This document shows positions 5,564 through 6,000 of a stretch of 6,000 bases of DNA, piece by piece. The notes under the pieces were generated by a model. That model made no database searches, was not told the DNA's origin, and was given only the letters and a program-made list of their open reading frames with translations. A program made the position numbers and the translations under genes. Numbering within the stretch: the stretch's first letter is position 1; each line of letters opens with the position of its first letter. The DNA comes from Terriglobia bacterium. Lineage in GTDB: Bacteria > Acidobacteriota > Terriglobia > UBA7540. Location: the NCBI GenBank assembly GCA_030049455.1, contig JASIKV010000039.1, positions 1-6,000 of the forward strand, given 5' to 3'.

Positions 5564-5705
5564 TGGAAGGGCGGGGCTTCAGCCCCGCCGCCTGGAGCCG
5601 GCCGGTTCATGAGGGCTTTAGCCCCTGAAGTGGCCTTGCTTCAGGGCCTAAAGGCCCATTCTGCTCTGCTCCCTTCAACGGCAGGGCTGAAGCCCCGCCC
5701 TTCCA
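5564..5705. repeat. Nested long palindromic repeat between convergent genes
   Basis: The outer arms are perfectly complementary over 22 bp: 5564-5585 (core GGAAGGGCGGGGCTTCAGCC) and 5684-5705. A second pair sits inside: 5613-5630 (GGGCTTTAGCCCCTGAAG) with 5639-5657, complementary apart from one mismatch and one bulge. The 142-bp unit therefore folds as a stem within a stem. An 8-bp pair CTAGTGCT/AGCACTAG (5519-5526/5741-5748) may mark an outer boundary. The element lies between two genes that converge on it, so it could stop transcription from both sides, though neither side has a good T-run. It looks like a dispersed palindromic element, not a gene. Confidence 0.8.
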
Positions 5706-5763
5706 GCCCCCCGAAGTAATTGCGCGTATTAACACAACTTAGCACTAGGATTACAAGCGATTC

Positions 5764-6000
5764 TCAAGCCTTGCGTTTCGCCTGATCGGCCACGGCCTGC
5801 GCGGCGCGCGCCACAGCCTCCGGATCTCCGAGATAATAATGGCGCAGCGGCTTTAGTTGTTCATTCAGTTCGTAAACCAGAGGAATCCCCGTGGGAATGT
5901 TCAACCCCACGATTTCCTGCTCGGAAACGTTATCGAGATACTTTACCAGGCCGCGCAGGCTGTTTCCGTGCGCAGCAACGATCGCGCGCTTGCCGGAGCG
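5764..6000 (-). CDS. gpmA: 2,3-bisphosphoglycerate-dependent phosphoglycerate mutase, C-terminal part
   Basis: This is the last 78 codons of a minus-strand gene whose start lies beyond the right edge; the stop is TGA at 5766-5764. The enzyme interconverts 3-phosphoglycerate and 2-phosphoglycerate in glycolysis/gluconeogenesis in the cytoplasm. The fragment contains AIVAAHGNSLRGLVKYLD, which holds the second active-site His of the histidine phosphatase fold and the NSLR stretch. Next come VGLNIPTGIPLVYEL and LKPLRHYYLGDPEAVA, all textbook for dPGM near its C-terminus. The family is about 230-250 residues, so roughly two thirds of the gene is outside the window. The C-terminal tail (AVARAAQAVADQAKRKA) is Ala-rich, and such tails vary within the family. 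It converges on the exporter operon. Confidence 0.95.
   Translation of the reverse strand, partial: RSGKRAIVAAHGNSLRGLVKYLDNVSEQEIVGLNIPTGIPLVYELNEQLKPLRHYYLGDPEAVARAAQAVADQAKRKA

Noticed and set aside
1..6000. CRISPR array, tRNA, rRNA or complete insertion sequence
   Set aside because: No regularly spaced direct repeats, tRNA/rRNA-like sequence or transposase frame was seen by eye anywhere in the window.

Overview
The window looks like chromosome from a moderately GC-rich, diderm (two-membrane) bacterium, most likely an acidobacterium (Acidobacteriota). The evidence is the LolA-fold/ABC-exporter gene set, a small membrane protein with an acidobacterial feel, non-ATG start codons and intergenic palindromic repeats. 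The taxonomic call is an inference from general pattern and was not checked by any search.

Layout. Positions 1-167 (minus strand) hold the N-terminus of a membrane protein that resembles CPBP-family intramembrane proteases. A gene-poor stretch of about 1.28 kb follows (168-1448). It carries two adjacent elements with terminal inverted repeats (350-484 and 497-592), a possible small transcription unit (sigma-54-like site, stem-loop and T-rich terminator at 913-1045), and a good -35/-10 pair just before the next gene. Positions 1449-5453 carry five genes on the plus strand: a LolA/LolB-fold lipoprotein, an FtsX/MacB-type permease, a LolD/MacB-type ATPase, a single-pass membrane protein of unknown function, and a secreted LolA-like protein. 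The first two overlap by 11 bp and the remaining gaps are 40-58 bp, so they are probably one operon. Positions 5454-5763 are a repeat-filled gap between convergent genes, with an 11-bp-stem hairpin and then a nested long palindrome whose outer arms match perfectly over 22 bp. Positions 5764-6000 (minus strand) are the C-terminal part of a 2,3-bisphosphoglycerate-dependent phosphoglycerate mutase.

How the genes may work together. The ATPase and permease form one ABC module of the type that extracts or exports substrates from the inner membrane rather than importing them. Flanking that module with a periplasmic LolA-like carrier and a LolB-like lipoprotein gives the parts list of a lipoprotein (Lol-type) trafficking route: LolD + one LolC/E/F-like permease, LolA, and a LolB-like acceptor, plus one unknown inner-membrane protein. 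This is the most interesting hypothesis here. A MacB-like exporter with two accessory lipid-binding proteins is the main alternative.
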